NCBI GenBank assembly: GCA_016180845.1
Contig: JACPAK010000007.1
Coordinates: 35,067-99,066 of the forward strand
Reading direction: 5' to 3'
DNA from: Deltaproteobacteria bacterium
GTDB taxonomy: Bacteria; UBA10199; JACPAL01
DNA: 64,000 nucleotides
In this document: piece by piece, positions 17,873 through 26,717 of the stretch
How positions within the stretch are numbered: position 1 is the first letter of the stretch
Layout of the letters: each line of letters begins with the position of its first letter
The notes under the pieces: model-generated
The model's database searches: none
What the model was told of the DNA's origin: nothing
The model's input: only the letters and a program-made list of their open reading frames with translations
Translations under genes and position numbers: made by a program

Positions 17873-18472
17873 TTACAACAAGTATAATACCGGAAATAAA
17901 AATATCCAGACCAAATCGACAAAGTGCCAATAAAGCCCCGCAGCCTCGACACGACCAGTAAACTGCCTTGGATTTGTTTTCCAAAGCCGGCTTCCAGGCA
18001 AAAGGAAATAGGTATTCACAACAATCCCCCCCAAGACGTGTAAGCCATGGAGACCAGTCAGTGTAAAATAGATCGCATAAAACGTATGCGATGATGGAAA
18101 ATGATGATGCTGAAACTTTGCACTATATTCGAAAAATTTAATGACCAGAAAGCAAAAGGCCAAGAGGATCGTCATCCCCATGAAGAAGCGGTAGCGACCT
18201 ATCCGGTTTACCATCAGAGAGGCCCAGGCCATGACCATCGTCACGCTCGAGGTAATGAGCACCATCGTATTGAGTGTCGCCAGAGGGACATTCAGGAGAC
18301 TCGAACCATGTGGCCAATCCTGACTTCCAACCCTTAAAATGATGTAGGTGGAAAACAGCGCACCGAAAAGCATCACCTCGGAGGCGAGGAAGAGCCAAAC
18401 CCCCAACTTGGAGTTCGTCAGACCGGTTACTGGATGCGGCTCGTCGATATAATGAATCACTGCTGATGACAT
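17873..18472 (-). CDS. ctaE: Cytochrome c oxidase subunit III
   Basis: A 199-residue protein with five membrane segments, the short (five-helix) form common in caa3 oxidases. Typical motifs are KLGVWLFLASEVMLFGALFSTY, here at residues 22-43 with the conserved Glu, plus LTGLHGLHVLGG and YWHFVDLVWIFLFPVLYL at the end. It helps maintain proton uptake and turnover of subunit I. It follows coxI by 9 bp and precedes subunit IV. Confidence 0.92.
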   Translation of the reverse strand: MSSAVIHYIDEPHPVTGLTNSKLGVWLFLASEVMLFGALFSTYIILRVGSQDWPHGSSLLNVPLATLNTMVLITSSVTMVMAWASLMVNRIGRYRFFMGMTILLAFCFLVIKFFEYSAKFQHHHFPSSHTFYAIYFTLTGLHGLHVLGGIVVNTYFLLPGSRLWKTNPRQFTGRVEAAGLYWHFVDLVWIFLFPVLYLL

Positions 18473-18481
18473 TGTTAGCTC

Positions 18482-20188
18482 CTAACTATTCTGCGGTACA
18501 AAATCCTTCTCGGCCCCAGGCACACTATACTCATAGGGCCCACGCTGGACGACAGGCTCAGTTAGAAAATTTCCATGAGGCGGTGGGGTCGGCGTGGCCC
18601 ATTCCAGAGTCGTTGCCTGCCAAGGATTCTCCGGGGCTGGTCTTCCCTTTTTGAGGCTCATAAAAAAATTGATCATGAAAATGAGTTGTGTCAGCCCCAA
18701 AAGCCAGGCACTCGCCGACATAAAGACATTCGTGTCCTGAACCGCCTGCGCATGGGCATAGATCGTTGGCGTATGAAGTCGTCTGGAAACGCCGGCGATC
18801 CCCTGAATAAACATCGGGAAGAAGATCCCATTCAGAAAAAGAAACGAGCCCCAAAAATGAATCTTCCCAAGCTTCTCATTCAGGAATTTTCCCGTAATCT
18901 TCGGAAACCAATGATAGATGCCAGCGAAGAGGGCCATTAATGTCCCCGGGGCGACAACATAATGAAAATGACCGATCACATAATAGGTATCATGCAGGTG
19001 AATATCGGCCGCTGCCAATCCAAGCGGAAGACCGGTGAGCCCCCCGATCGCAAACATCGGCAAAAAGGCCAAGGCAAAATGCATCGGCAACGTAAATCGG
19101 ATAGAGGCCCCCCAGAGGGTCAAGATCAGGACCGTGAGGAAAATAACTGAGGGAATAGAGATGATCATTGTCGTCACCTGGAAGAAGTTCGCTATCGTCG
19201 TCCCCATCCCGGTGATGAACATATGGTGGGCCCAGACGACAAAAGACATAAACCCAAGCGCAAACAACGCATAGATCATTGTCTTGTATCCGTAGAGCGG
19301 CTTGCGTGTATTATTGACAATAATCTCGGTCACAATCCCGATCGCCGGTAGAATCAAAACGTAGACCTCCGGATGGGCTAGGAACCAGAAGAGGTGCTGC
19401 CAGAGGATCGGGTTCCCTCCCCCACTGACTTGAAGGGCTGTCCCACTCACAACAAGACCACTCGGAAGAAAAAAGCTCGTTCCGGCGAGTCGATCCATGA
19501 GCTGAAGGACCCCAGCCGCCTCCAAAGGCGGAAAGGCGAGCAGCAATAAAAATGCGGTCACAAACTGGGCCCAGACAAAAAACGGCAATCGAAAGAAGCT
19601 CAAGCCCTTCGCCCTCAACTGAACGATCGTGACAATAAAATTAACCGATCCAAGGAGTGACGACGTAATCAGAAAAACCATCCCGAAGAGCCAAAATGTC
19701 TGCCCTGTCGTTGCAATATCCGAAAGCGGGGGGTACGAAGTCCACCCGGAGTTTGCCGCACCACCCGGCACAAAAAAACTGGTAAGCATAATCACACCAC
19801 CGACAAAATAACACCAATAGCTCGCGGCATTTAGTTTCGGAAACGCCATGTCCGGCGCCCCGATCTGAAGGGGAACCAGGTAGTTTCCAAATCCACCGAC
19901 CGCCAATGGCACCACACCCAAAAAGACCATGATCGTCCCATGCATTGCCCCGAGGGAGTTGTAAAACTCAGGCAGCATCACCCCTCCCGGCATCGTGGTA
20001 TCGCTAAACAAGCTTCCGATGAGGGGGAGTGCTTCTCCCGGGAAGGCAAGTTGCCAACGCATCAGCATCATGAGACAAAACCCGAAGAAGAGAAAAACCA
20101 TACCGGTCAAGGCGTACTGGATCCCGATCACCTTGTGATCAACAGAGAAAACATAGCGACGAATCCAACTCAATTCATGCGAGCTCAT
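18482..20188 (-). CDS. ctaD: Cytochrome c oxidase subunit I (haem-copper oxidase)
   Basis: A 568-residue catalytic subunit with about twelve helices. The ATG at 20188 (MSSHELSWIRRYVFSVDHK) has AGGAGG well placed and overlaps the subunit II stop (ATGA); an upstream start at 20218 lacks these. The CuB/haem pocket is visible in WQHLFWFLAHPEVYVLILP (CuB His and crosslinked Tyr with the proton-channel Glu) and VWAHHMFITGMG (two CuB His). HFHYVVAPG carries the haem ligands near the C-terminus. It reduces O2 to water using cytochrome c electrons at the inner membrane. The ctaAB fusion and sco nearby provide haem A and copper. Confidence 0.96.
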   Translation of the reverse strand: MSSHELSWIRRYVFSVDHKVIGIQYALTGMVFLFFGFCLMMLMRWQLAFPGEALPLIGSLFSDTTMPGGVMLPEFYNSLGAMHGTIMVFLGVVPLAVGGFGNYLVPLQIGAPDMAFPKLNAASYWCYFVGGVIMLTSFFVPGGAANSGWTSYPPLSDIATTGQTFWLFGMVFLITSSLLGSVNFIVTIVQLRAKGLSFFRLPFFVWAQFVTAFLLLLAFPPLEAAGVLQLMDRLAGTSFFLPSGLVVSGTALQVSGGGNPILWQHLFWFLAHPEVYVLILPAIGIVTEIIVNNTRKPLYGYKTMIYALFALGFMSFVVWAHHMFITGMGTTIANFFQVTTMIISIPSVIFLTVLILTLWGASIRFTLPMHFALAFLPMFAIGGLTGLPLGLAAADIHLHDTYYVIGHFHYVVAPGTLMALFAGIYHWFPKITGKFLNEKLGKIHFWGSFLFLNGIFFPMFIQGIAGVSRRLHTPTIYAHAQAVQDTNVFMSASAWLLGLTQLIFMINFFMSLKKGRPAPENPWQATTLEWATPTPPPHGNFLTEPVVQRGPYEYSVPGAEKDFVPQNS

Positions 20189-20934
20189 GATAGAGGTACC
20201 TCCTGCTCTTTGACCCAATTTTCAAATTCCTCGGGCGTATCGATACTCACAAAACCTCTCATGAGGGTATGACCCACCCCGCAAAGTTGGGCACAACCGA
20301 GCTCAAACTGACCGGTCCCTGTTGCCTGAAACCAGACAGGGGTTGCCATCCCGGGAACAGCATCCTGCTTCACGCGAAGAACCGGGATCGTAAAGCTATG
20401 GATCACATCTCTTGAGGTGATATGGGCAATCACCGGCTTCCCGACCGGGAAATGGAGCTGGTTCACCGACACAATGTCATCATGTCCGGAAGGATCCGTG
20501 GGATCGAGACCCAAGGGATTGCTGTCACTCACATATTGAAGATCCGTCTTTCCAAAGGCCCGGTCGCGACCCGGGTAGTGAATATTCCAGACAAACTGCT
20601 GTGCCACGACACGGATAATGAGCGACTCCTCTTCCCTTGGAAACTCCGCCTTGTACTTGGACCAGATCGGAAATGAGAGCGCCACAAGCAAGAACGCCTC
20701 AAAAAGCACAACACCGATCTCGACAAACTTTGGCAATTTAAAATGAGCGACGTCGTACTTTGCCTGATGTCCATCCCTCTTCCGAAACCGGATCAGGCAG
20801 TAGACAAGGAAAATCCCCCACCCGACAAACAAAACGAGGGCAAACCAGTGGACGACGTCGATCAGCTGATCGATCGCCTGACCATAAGTAGAAAGATTTG
20901 GCGGGAAACCCCACCCGTACGTGGCCTCACCCAT
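20185..20934 (-). CDS. ctaC: Cytochrome c oxidase subunit II (CuA)
   Basis: A 249-residue protein with two N-terminal membrane segments (about residues 28-48 and 74-92) and a periplasmic cupredoxin domain. CuA ligands are seen as HSFTIP (His near 164) and CAQLCGVGHTLM (two Cys, His, Met near 205-216). The usual Glu between the cysteines is Gln; since this residue binds through its backbone carbonyl, function should be kept. There is no fused cytochrome c domain, so a separate cytochrome c must donate electrons. First gene of the oxidase operon. Confidence 0.93.
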   Translation of the reverse strand: MGEATYGWGFPPNLSTYGQAIDQLIDVVHWFALVLFVGWGIFLVYCLIRFRKRDGHQAKYDVAHFKLPKFVEIGVVLFEAFLLVALSFPIWSKYKAEFPREEESLIIRVVAQQFVWNIHYPGRDRAFGKTDLQYVSDSNPLGLDPTDPSGHDDIVSVNQLHFPVGKPVIAHITSRDVIHSFTIPVLRVKQDAVPGMATPVWFQATGTGQFELGCAQLCGVGHTLMRGFVSIDTPEEFENWVKEQEVPLS

Positions 20935-20980
20935 AAAGTGCGAGGTGAGGTAACATACTGTTTTTTCGAGGTCAAATAAT

Positions 20981-22072
20981 TTAACGAGTCACCGAGGCTC
21001 GCCACTGTTTCAGGTCGGCGATCACCTGAGAAAAATCCTGATAACGATCTCGGACTGATCTTGCTGTCGCCTTCTGAACAATCTCATCAAGCAGATGAAG
21101 TTCCTGTGAGCTGACAATACCTGTTGACCGGGTTAACAAGCCTGGGTCTGTCCCGAGAGCCGGAAGTGAAGCTGGGGAGTGGGCATGCCATGAAGAGACC
21201 TCCCAAAGATTGTCTGGTATTCCAAGCCTTTCAACTAAGCTTTTTCCGGTCAGGGCCTCGGAAAGACTATGCCCCCAGGAATAGATATCCGCGGCCCTCG
21301 TAATCTCTTGCGGAGACCTCCACATTTCAGGAGAAGTATAATAAGTTGTTCCATAAACAGAGGTGCCGGTATGAACCACCCCTTGACTATTTATTGCTCG
21401 CGCAATCGACAGGTCAGTCACAACCCCACCCCTTCGTGTGAGAAAAAAATTTGCAGGCTTCGGATCCAAATGCAAAAGCCCTGCTCGATGGACCTGATCT
21501 AACCCCATCGCAAATTCAATAAACCGATCGACCGTCTCTAAAATCGTGAGAGGACCACTCCTTGCAATCCTTTGCTCCAGATTTTCTCCGACCAGATACT
21601 CCATGACCAGCACTACCCGTCCGGAAGGATCGATCGAATAACCGTAGACATCCACGACATTCGGGCAATCATAGGCCACCAATCTTTCAAATGCCCTCCC
21701 CTCCAACTTAGCATATCTTAGAAGTCCCGTATGATAAGTCTTTAACACAACAGGAAAATTACCGGCCTGCGGGTCGCAGGCAAGGTATACGTTAGCTGAC
21801 CCTCCCCTTCCAAGCTTCCCAGTCCGTACTAAGTGCGCAATATCCATTTCGCGAAAACGGCCTCTCGAGTAAAAATCAGAGGGGCGGTAGTGAGTGAAGA
21901 TTCCACAGAGTCGGGGAGGTGTCGTTTCTACAGGACGAGGGGGACAGGAAATCTTGGCAATCACCCTCGCGATCATCTGATCAACAGGCTCCGCTGCTGG
22001 AGGACGGGTCGAGTATCTTTCTAGACCTAGACGAACGATTCTCCGTAAAGCGGGGTGAAAATTGGCGTGCAT
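20981..22072 (-). CDS. Eukaryote-type Ser/Thr protein kinase
   Basis: A 363-residue cytosolic kinase. An N-terminal region of about 80 residues precedes the catalytic domain. Visible are the glycine loop LGRGGSANVYLA (about 92-103), the ATP lysine in PVVLKTYHT, the catalytic loop LLHLDPKPANFFL with HLD in place of HRD, TDLSIAR in place of DFG and the TSPEMW substrate motif. The Asp and Lys residues are present, so activity is likely. No membrane segment or sensor domain is present. Its target is unknown. It lies alone between the oxidase operon and the Fic gene. Confidence 0.88.
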   Translation of the reverse strand: MHANFHPALRRIVRLGLERYSTRPPAAEPVDQMIARVIAKISCPPRPVETTPPRLCGIFTHYRPSDFYSRGRFREMDIAHLVRTGKLGRGGSANVYLACDPQAGNFPVVLKTYHTGLLRYAKLEGRAFERLVAYDCPNVVDVYGYSIDPSGRVVLVMEYLVGENLEQRIARSGPLTILETVDRFIEFAMGLDQVHRAGLLHLDPKPANFFLTRRGGVVTDLSIARAINSQGVVHTGTSVYGTTYYTSPEMWRSPQEITRAADIYSWGHSLSEALTGKSLVERLGIPDNLWEVSSWHAHSPASLPALGTDPGLLTRSTGIVSSQELHLLDEIVQKATARSVRDRYQDFSQVIADLKQWRASVTR

Positions 22073-22142
22073 TACCGCTGATATCGTAAAAATATTTTGG
22101 CTTGTTGCTGGGTTAATTTTGCGTGTATGCCTGTCCGAAATT

Positions 22143-23105
22143 TCAGGAAAATTGATATCTTGCCAGCGCCTTGTCTCCCGTCCTTATTAACAATTTCTGT
22201 TCGACGCCATAATTCAAATCACGGCTGGCGGTAGCGGTCGACATCGTTTTGAAAAAAGACCGATAATCTTTACGTGAGAAGAAACGATCTTGAAAATGCC
22301 CCTTGGCCAAGTCGAGGCGCGTCTTGGGAGTCAGCGGTTCAGGTTTTAACTCCAAAAGAAAATTATTCATGCTTTCCAAGATTGATCTGAGGCAAAACTC
22401 AATAAAGAATCTGGAATCTCCACTTTTGTCCGAGATTCTTAACGATTCATAATATTCTTTTTGATAATTTTTGATAACCGATTCAACGGGAATAAACTCA
22501 AAAAACGGATAACGTTTGACCAGAAAAACATGCTGCCAGAAGCGACCCATACGACCATTCCCATCGGAAAAGGGGTGAATAAACTCAATTTCATAATGAA
22601 ATACCGCAGAGGTCACCAAGAAATTCTCTTTTTTGGAAGACTGAACATATTGAAATAAATCTCTCATCAGCTGAGGGACAAGGGAGGGCTGAGGGCCCAT
22701 ATGAATGACCTCTTTTCCTTGAATGACACCAACACTCTTTGACCGCCACTTTCCAGCATCAAGAATTAAACCGTTCATCATCTGTTGGTGTGCCTTGAGA
22801 AAAGATTTTTCAGAAAGTGGGTTGTAGCTGGCAACATGGTTGTAGACCTCAACGGCATTTTTAGCTTCGAGGATGTCTTTAGCTGGTCCAATGACCTGTT
22901 TATTCTCAAGGATTGCCGCCACTTGTTCCAAGGATAGGGCATTTCCTTCGATTGATAAGCTGCTCTGGATTGTCTTGATCTGGTTCTTTCGGCGCAGTTG
23001 GGGTTCTGGCTTGGGAAGTTTCAAGCCTTCGTATTGACCTACTAACCTACCGATTTCTGTACATAAATTGACAATTTCCGAAGAGAGAGTATAGGGAGGC
23101 TTCAT
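22143..23105 (-). CDS. Fic-domain protein, class II with N-terminal inhibitory helix
   Basis: A 320-residue protein. The active-site motif HPFSDGNGRMGR (about residues 177-188) matches the Fic consensus HxFx(D/E)GNGRxxR, which transfers AMP from ATP to a target Tyr, Ser or Thr. An inhibitory (S/T)xxxE(G/N) helix is seen N-terminally as SSLSIEGN near residues 48-55, defining class II. The C-terminal part (about 260-320, with KDYRSFFKTMSTATASRDL) looks like a winged helix. A 24-bp palindrome lies 5 bases before the ATG, suggesting autoregulation. The protein target is not predictable. Confidence 0.9.
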   Translation of the reverse strand: MKPPYTLSSEIVNLCTEIGRLVGQYEGLKLPKPEPQLRRKNQIKTIQSSLSIEGNALSLEQVAAILENKQVIGPAKDILEAKNAVEVYNHVASYNPLSEKSFLKAHQQMMNGLILDAGKWRSKSVGVIQGKEVIHMGPQPSLVPQLMRDLFQYVQSSKKENFLVTSAVFHYEIEFIHPFSDGNGRMGRFWQHVFLVKRYPFFEFIPVESVIKNYQKEYYESLRISDKSGDSRFFIEFCLRSILESMNNFLLELKPEPLTPKTRLDLAKGHFQDRFFSRKDYRSFFKTMSTATASRDLNYGVEQKLLIRTGDKALARYQFS

Positions 23106-23109
23106 AATA

Positions 23110-23133
23110 TGATAGTATCATATGATACTATCA
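23110..23133. promoter_or_regulatory. 24-bp perfect palindrome, probable operator of the fic gene
   Basis: The left half is TGATAGTATCAT and the right half its exact complement, ATGATACTATCA. Each half is itself nearly palindromic (TGATA-G-TATCA and TGATA-C-TATCA), as expected for a dimeric repressor binding twice. It begins 5 bases upstream of the fic ATG, covering the place where a ribosome binding site and promoter should be. The Fic protein's own winged helix is an obvious candidate binder. Confidence 0.7.
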
Positions 23134-23184
23134 ATACGTGTGCAACTGTCTTTTTTTTTAAAAACTAACAAAACAAACAAAACA

Positions 23185-23223
23185 CGACAGTCGATTTTTA
23201 GCCAAAAGTCGACTGTCGACTTT
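23185..23223. repeat. Nested inverted repeats between fic and ctaAB
   Basis: CGACAGTCGA (23185-23194) pairs with TCGACTGTCG (23209-23218). The right part also forms a second palindrome, AAAGTCGAC-T-GTCGACTTT (23205-23223). The two structures are mutually exclusive. It lies in the divergent fic/ctaAB promoter region, 50 bp before the ctaAB start. It could be an operator or an RNA switch; nothing identifies the binder. Confidence 0.45.
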
Positions 23224-23275
23224 CCCTTAAATCCCGATTGCCTCTTTTTGATCTCCAGTGCTAGTCACCCGATCG

Positions 23276-25018
23276 ATGAGATTTCTTACTCGGACACTTA
23301 TTCTGCTGACCTTCTGTCTGATCCTCTTGGGTGGTGTCGTCCACAACACCGACTCAAGCCTCGCCTGCCCGGACTGGCCGACCTGCTACGGGAGCCTGAT
23401 GCCCCCGATGAAGGGGAATATTGCGATCGAACATGGACACCGCCTCCTCGCCTCGGCTGTTGGATTCCTTACGATTATTCTGACAGCGCTGCTCTGGAAA
23501 AAGTCTAAAAGCCGCTCTCTCAAATGGATGGGGATCTCAGCACTTTTTTTGGTCATCTTCCAGGGGGTTCTCGGAGGGATCACGGTCCTCTACCAACTCC
23601 CCGATCTGGTTTCGACCGCACATCTCGGAACGTCGCTGCTATTTTTTTCATTGTTAATTATCATAAGCAGTAAAATTGGGGCAGGTGACTCGGGTTCCGC
23701 CCCGTCCCGATTTTTATTCTTCACCCTCACACTCCTCTACCTCCAGATCCTTCTCGGCGCCTTTGTCCGTCATGCCGGTGCCGGTCTCCTCTGCCCCGAT
23801 ATCCCGTTTTGTTATGGAGATCCGTGGCCTGACTTCTGGTCACGACAACTCCATATGGCACATCGGTATGGTGGGATTTTGGTCTTCTGTTTCTTGACCC
23901 TTCTGCCGATCCTTTACTGGAAGACTTCTTCCAGAAGGCAACAGTTCCTATTGTCTCTGCTTCCTCTGATGGGACTGTTTCAGATTGTTCTTGGAATTCT
24001 TTCTGTAAAAACCTTGCTTGGATTACCAATGGTGATCGCTCATTTGGGAATCGCAGCAATTTTAATGGGCATTTTAGTCTTTAATATGATGTGGCGGGTG
24101 ACTCGGGCGGGGGCGCCCACCCGCGCGCAACGGGTGAGCACGGGTGGGCTTGAGCCCGAGGCAGGACCCACCACAGTGGTGAGAGACTTGCTTACCCTCA
24201 CCAAACCCCGCGTTACTCTGTTGGTCATCTTGACAACAGCTTGTGGTCTCTGGATGGCCCCTACCCTCCCTTCCGCCTCAATTATCATTTTGACCCTGTT
24301 CGGAACCTCACTGATGGTCGGTGCTGCTAACGCACTGAACATGTATCTCGAGAGAGAGATCGATGCCCTCATGAAAAGGACGGAGAACCGCCCCCTCCCT
24401 GCCAAAAGACTCCGACCGAAAATCGCACTATGGCTTGGCATCACACTCTCCGTTCTAGCGTCGTTCTTGCTGGCTCAGGTAAATCTCTTGACCGCGGTTC
24501 TCGGATTTTTTGCCTTCGTCAGCTATGTCCTTTTTTATACCCCACTCAAACAAAAAAGCATGACCGCCCTCCTGGTCGGGGCAATCCCCGGCGCGATGCC
24601 ACCCCTCATGGGTTGGACAGCGGCTACCGGTTCTATCTCTTTTCCAGGACTGGTTCTCTTTTTTATCCTCTTTCTCTGGCAGATCCCCCACTTCCTCGCG
24701 ATCGCACTCGTTTATAAGGATGAGTATAAAAAGGCGGGTATCCATGTGCTGCCTTTGGAAAAAGGGGAAAAAGAAACCCGTCACTGGATTTTTCGGTATG
24801 CGATCGGACTCCTCGCTATTTCATTGTATCCCTTTGTTATCGGACAGACGGGTACGGTTTATTTTGTTATTGCGTTGTTGCTTGGACTTATCTTTCTCGG
24901 ACTGGGTGGCTATGGACTCCGTGAAAAAGCGGGTCTTAAATGGGCGCGGTCATTCTTCTTCGCCTCGATTATCTATCTCCCGGCCCTCCTGATTTCCCTC
25001 GTTGTGGGGAAGATCTGA
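23276..25018 (+). CDS. Haem A synthase-protohaem IX farnesyltransferase fusion (CtaA-CtaB)
   Basis: A 580-residue membrane protein joining two normally separate enzymes. Residues 1-275 are CtaA/Cox15-like: LLGGVVHNTDSSLACPDWP, EHGHRLLASA, STAHLGTS and MAHRYGG supply the haem-ligand histidines. A Gly/Pro/Arg-rich linker follows. From about residue 300 the UbiA-type farnesyltransferase shows LTKPRVTLLVILT, NMYLEREIDALMKRTENRPL (the Asp-rich prenyl-diphosphate site) and YTPLKQKS. Together they convert haem b to haem O to haem A for the oxidase 2.3 kb away. The start is taken at ATG 23276; GTG 23258 is also open. Neither has a good ribosome site. Confidence 0.88.
   Translation: MRFLTRTLILLTFCLILLGGVVHNTDSSLACPDWPTCYGSLMPPMKGNIAIEHGHRLLASAVGFLTIILTALLWKKSKSRSLKWMGISALFLVIFQGVLGGITVLYQLPDLVSTAHLGTSLLFFSLLIIISSKIGAGDSGSAPSRFLFFTLTLLYLQILLGAFVRHAGAGLLCPDIPFCYGDPWPDFWSRQLHMAHRYGGILVFCFLTLLPILYWKTSSRRQQFLLSLLPLMGLFQIVLGILSVKTLLGLPMVIAHLGIAAILMGILVFNMMWRVTRAGAPTRAQRVSTGGLEPEAGPTTVVRDLLTLTKPRVTLLVILTTACGLWMAPTLPSASIIILTLFGTSLMVGAANALNMYLEREIDALMKRTENRPLPAKRLRPKIALWLGITLSVLASFLLAQVNLLTAVLGFFAFVSYVLFYTPLKQKSMTALLVGAIPGAMPPLMGWTAATGSISFPGLVLFFILFLWQIPHFLAIALVYKDEYKKAGIHVLPLEKGEKETRHWIFRYAIGLLAISLYPFVIGQTGTVYFVIALLLGLIFLGLGGYGLREKAGLKWARSFFFASIIYLPALLISLVVGKI
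24115..24149. repeat. GC-rich inverted repeat in the CtaA-CtaB linker
   Basis: GCCCACCCG (24115-24123) pairs with CGGGTGGGC (24141-24149) around a 17-base loop, within a GC-rich stretch of about 24091-24170. It encodes the non-conserved linker (TRAGAPTRAQRVSTGGLEPE) between two conserved enzyme domains. It resembles other in-frame palindromes in this window. Confidence 0.5.
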
Positions 25019-26126
25019 AAGCTTGTATCACAAAAACCCCCAACAGCAGGAGGGCAGCGAGGTAAAAGGGAAATCCCTGCCGGTAATCATACAGGATTCC
25101 GGCGACGACCGGCCCAATGATCCGCCCCAGACTCGCGAATGACTGAAATGTCCCCATGACAGCCCCTCTCTGGTGAGGTGATGATTGCTTGGAGACGAGG
25201 CTCATCAGAGAGGGCTGGCTGATCCCACGCCCCATAGAGGCGACTCCCAAAGGGATCAGTAAAAAAGAGACCCTCCCCATCACTGGAATTCCAAAAAAAC
25301 AGAGACTCAAGATAAGAACGCCGGCCAAGAAGAGCTGTTCCTCGGAAAAAAAATGGGTTGCCCGTCTCATAAAGCCCCCTTGAATCGCGACCATGATGAC
25401 CGCCATCATGACGAGAATATAGGCGACCTCCCGAGCATCATAGGCAAACCGATCCAACATAAAGAGCGCGAAGACCGATTCGAGCTGGCTGACGGCAATT
25501 GTGAAAATCAGATAGACGAGACAGAACTTCAAGACGGTACGATTGCGCAGCACGGAAGTACGCGGGATCCCATTGACAGGATGATGTCGCTTCGGCTTTC
25601 GTAACCGAACCGTGGCAAAAATCAAATTAGCCGCCGTGAGCATTGCAGAAAAAAGGATCGGGACATGATACCCATAGGTGGACAGGATCCCTCCGATCGC
25701 CGGTCCTAAAATAAACCCGATCCCAAAGGCAGCGCCTATCAACCCCATCCCTTTCGCACGATCTTTTTCCGTTGTGACATCCGTGACGTAAGCGCTCGCC
25801 ACACTGATGTTCGCGGCAAAAAGCCCCCCCAAAAGACGCCCGATAAAAACGAAAACAAGTGTCGGGGCGAGTCCCAGAAGAAGCTGGGCAAACGTACTCC
25901 CAAGCAATGTCGCCAAAATGACGGTCTTCCTTCCATAGCGATCGGAAACCCTCCCCCAAATCGGGGCGAAGAGAAATTGCATCCCGGCATAAGACATGAG
26001 GATCATGCCGAGTGTCGTCGCACTCGCTCCGAACTGGACGGCATAGAAAGGGAGGATCGGCATGATGATCCCAAAACCGATCAAATCAATGATCACCACA
26101 CTGAAAAGAGGCCAGACATTTGACAT
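24969..26126 (-). CDS. MFS transporter, TetA-like drug exporter family
   Basis: A 385-residue protein with twelve predicted helices. The ATG at 26126 (MSNVWPLFSVVIIDLIGFG) matches the family N-terminus; a TTG at 26165 would also be open. The motif-A loop is GRVSDRYGRKTVIL near residue 70, and GPAIGGILS is the motif-C type sequence of drug/proton antiporters. Substrate unknown. Its last 50 bases overlap the end of the convergent ctaAB gene, giving an Arg/Gly/Ser-rich tail. It probably exports a drug or metabolite using the proton gradient. Confidence 0.85.
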   Translation of the reverse strand: MSNVWPLFSVVIIDLIGFGIIMPILPFYAVQFGASATTLGMILMSYAGMQFLFAPIWGRVSDRYGRKTVILATLLGSTFAQLLLGLAPTLVFVFIGRLLGGLFAANISVASAYVTDVTTEKDRAKGMGLIGAAFGIGFILGPAIGGILSTYGYHVPILFSAMLTAANLIFATVRLRKPKRHHPVNGIPRTSVLRNRTVLKFCLVYLIFTIAVSQLESVFALFMLDRFAYDAREVAYILVMMAVIMVAIQGGFMRRATHFFSEEQLFLAGVLILSLCFFGIPVMGRVSFLLIPLGVASMGRGISQPSLMSLVSKQSSPHQRGAVMGTFQSFASLGRIIGPVVAGILYDYRQGFPFYLAALLLLGVFVIQAFRSSPQRGKSGGPGDR

Positions 26127-26156
26127 GGGAGGTTGTGCTATGTCATCAAAACTGAA

Positions 26157-26717
26157 ATGAAGCAAGTTTTCCTTGTCATTTTACTGCTCCTGATGGGAGT
26201 TGGGTGCTCGAAACCGCTGCCCACGTTTGGAGAGATCCCGGATTTTTCACTTCTGAATCAGGAAGGAGAATCAATTTCCAAAGAAGATTTTCTGGATTCC
26301 GAATGGGTCGCCAATTTCGTTTACACCGGCTGCAGCGACATATGCCCAATGCTCACAACTCAGACAATCCGTCTGGGAAAAGAATTGCAAGAAGCTGGAA
26401 TTACGGGTGTTAAATTGGTCACCTTCTCTGTCGATCCTGAAAATGACACGCCGGAGCGTCTCAAAAGTTATCGCGAACGATTTGATGGAAGAGATCTTGA
26501 GTGGGCACTGCTGACAGGCCCTCTTGATGAGGTCGAAAAGACAGTCATTCATGGATTTCACGTCACGATGCAGAAAAACCCCGAGGAGCTCACGTCTGTT
26601 CTTCATATGGAAAAATTTGTCCTCATGGATCGGAAGGCCCAGATCCGTGGCTATTACGATGTCGATAAACTCCCAGAGCTTGTCAAAGCCCTGAAAAAAT
26701 TAAAAAAGGGTTCATGA
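26157..26717 (+). CDS. Sco1/SenC copper chaperone lipoprotein
   Basis: A 186-residue protein starting at ATG 26157 (MKQVFLVILLLLMGVGC), with the lipobox MGVGC giving a lipidated cysteine at residue 17. The thioredoxin-like domain carries the Cu-binding motif GCSDICPM (CxxxC, about residues 58-65) and a distal His in SVLHMEKFVLMD. Sco delivers copper to or reduces the CuA cysteines of oxidase subunit II, whose gene lies 5 kb away. The product is probably anchored outside the inner membrane. The next gene overlaps its stop by 4 bp. Confidence 0.9.
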   Translation: MKQVFLVILLLLMGVGCSKPLPTFGEIPDFSLLNQEGESISKEDFLDSEWVANFVYTGCSDICPMLTTQTIRLGKELQEAGITGVKLVTFSVDPENDTPERLKSYRERFDGRDLEWALLTGPLDEVEKTVIHGFHVTMQKNPEELTSVLHMEKFVLMDRKAQIRGYYDVDKLPELVKALKKLKKGS

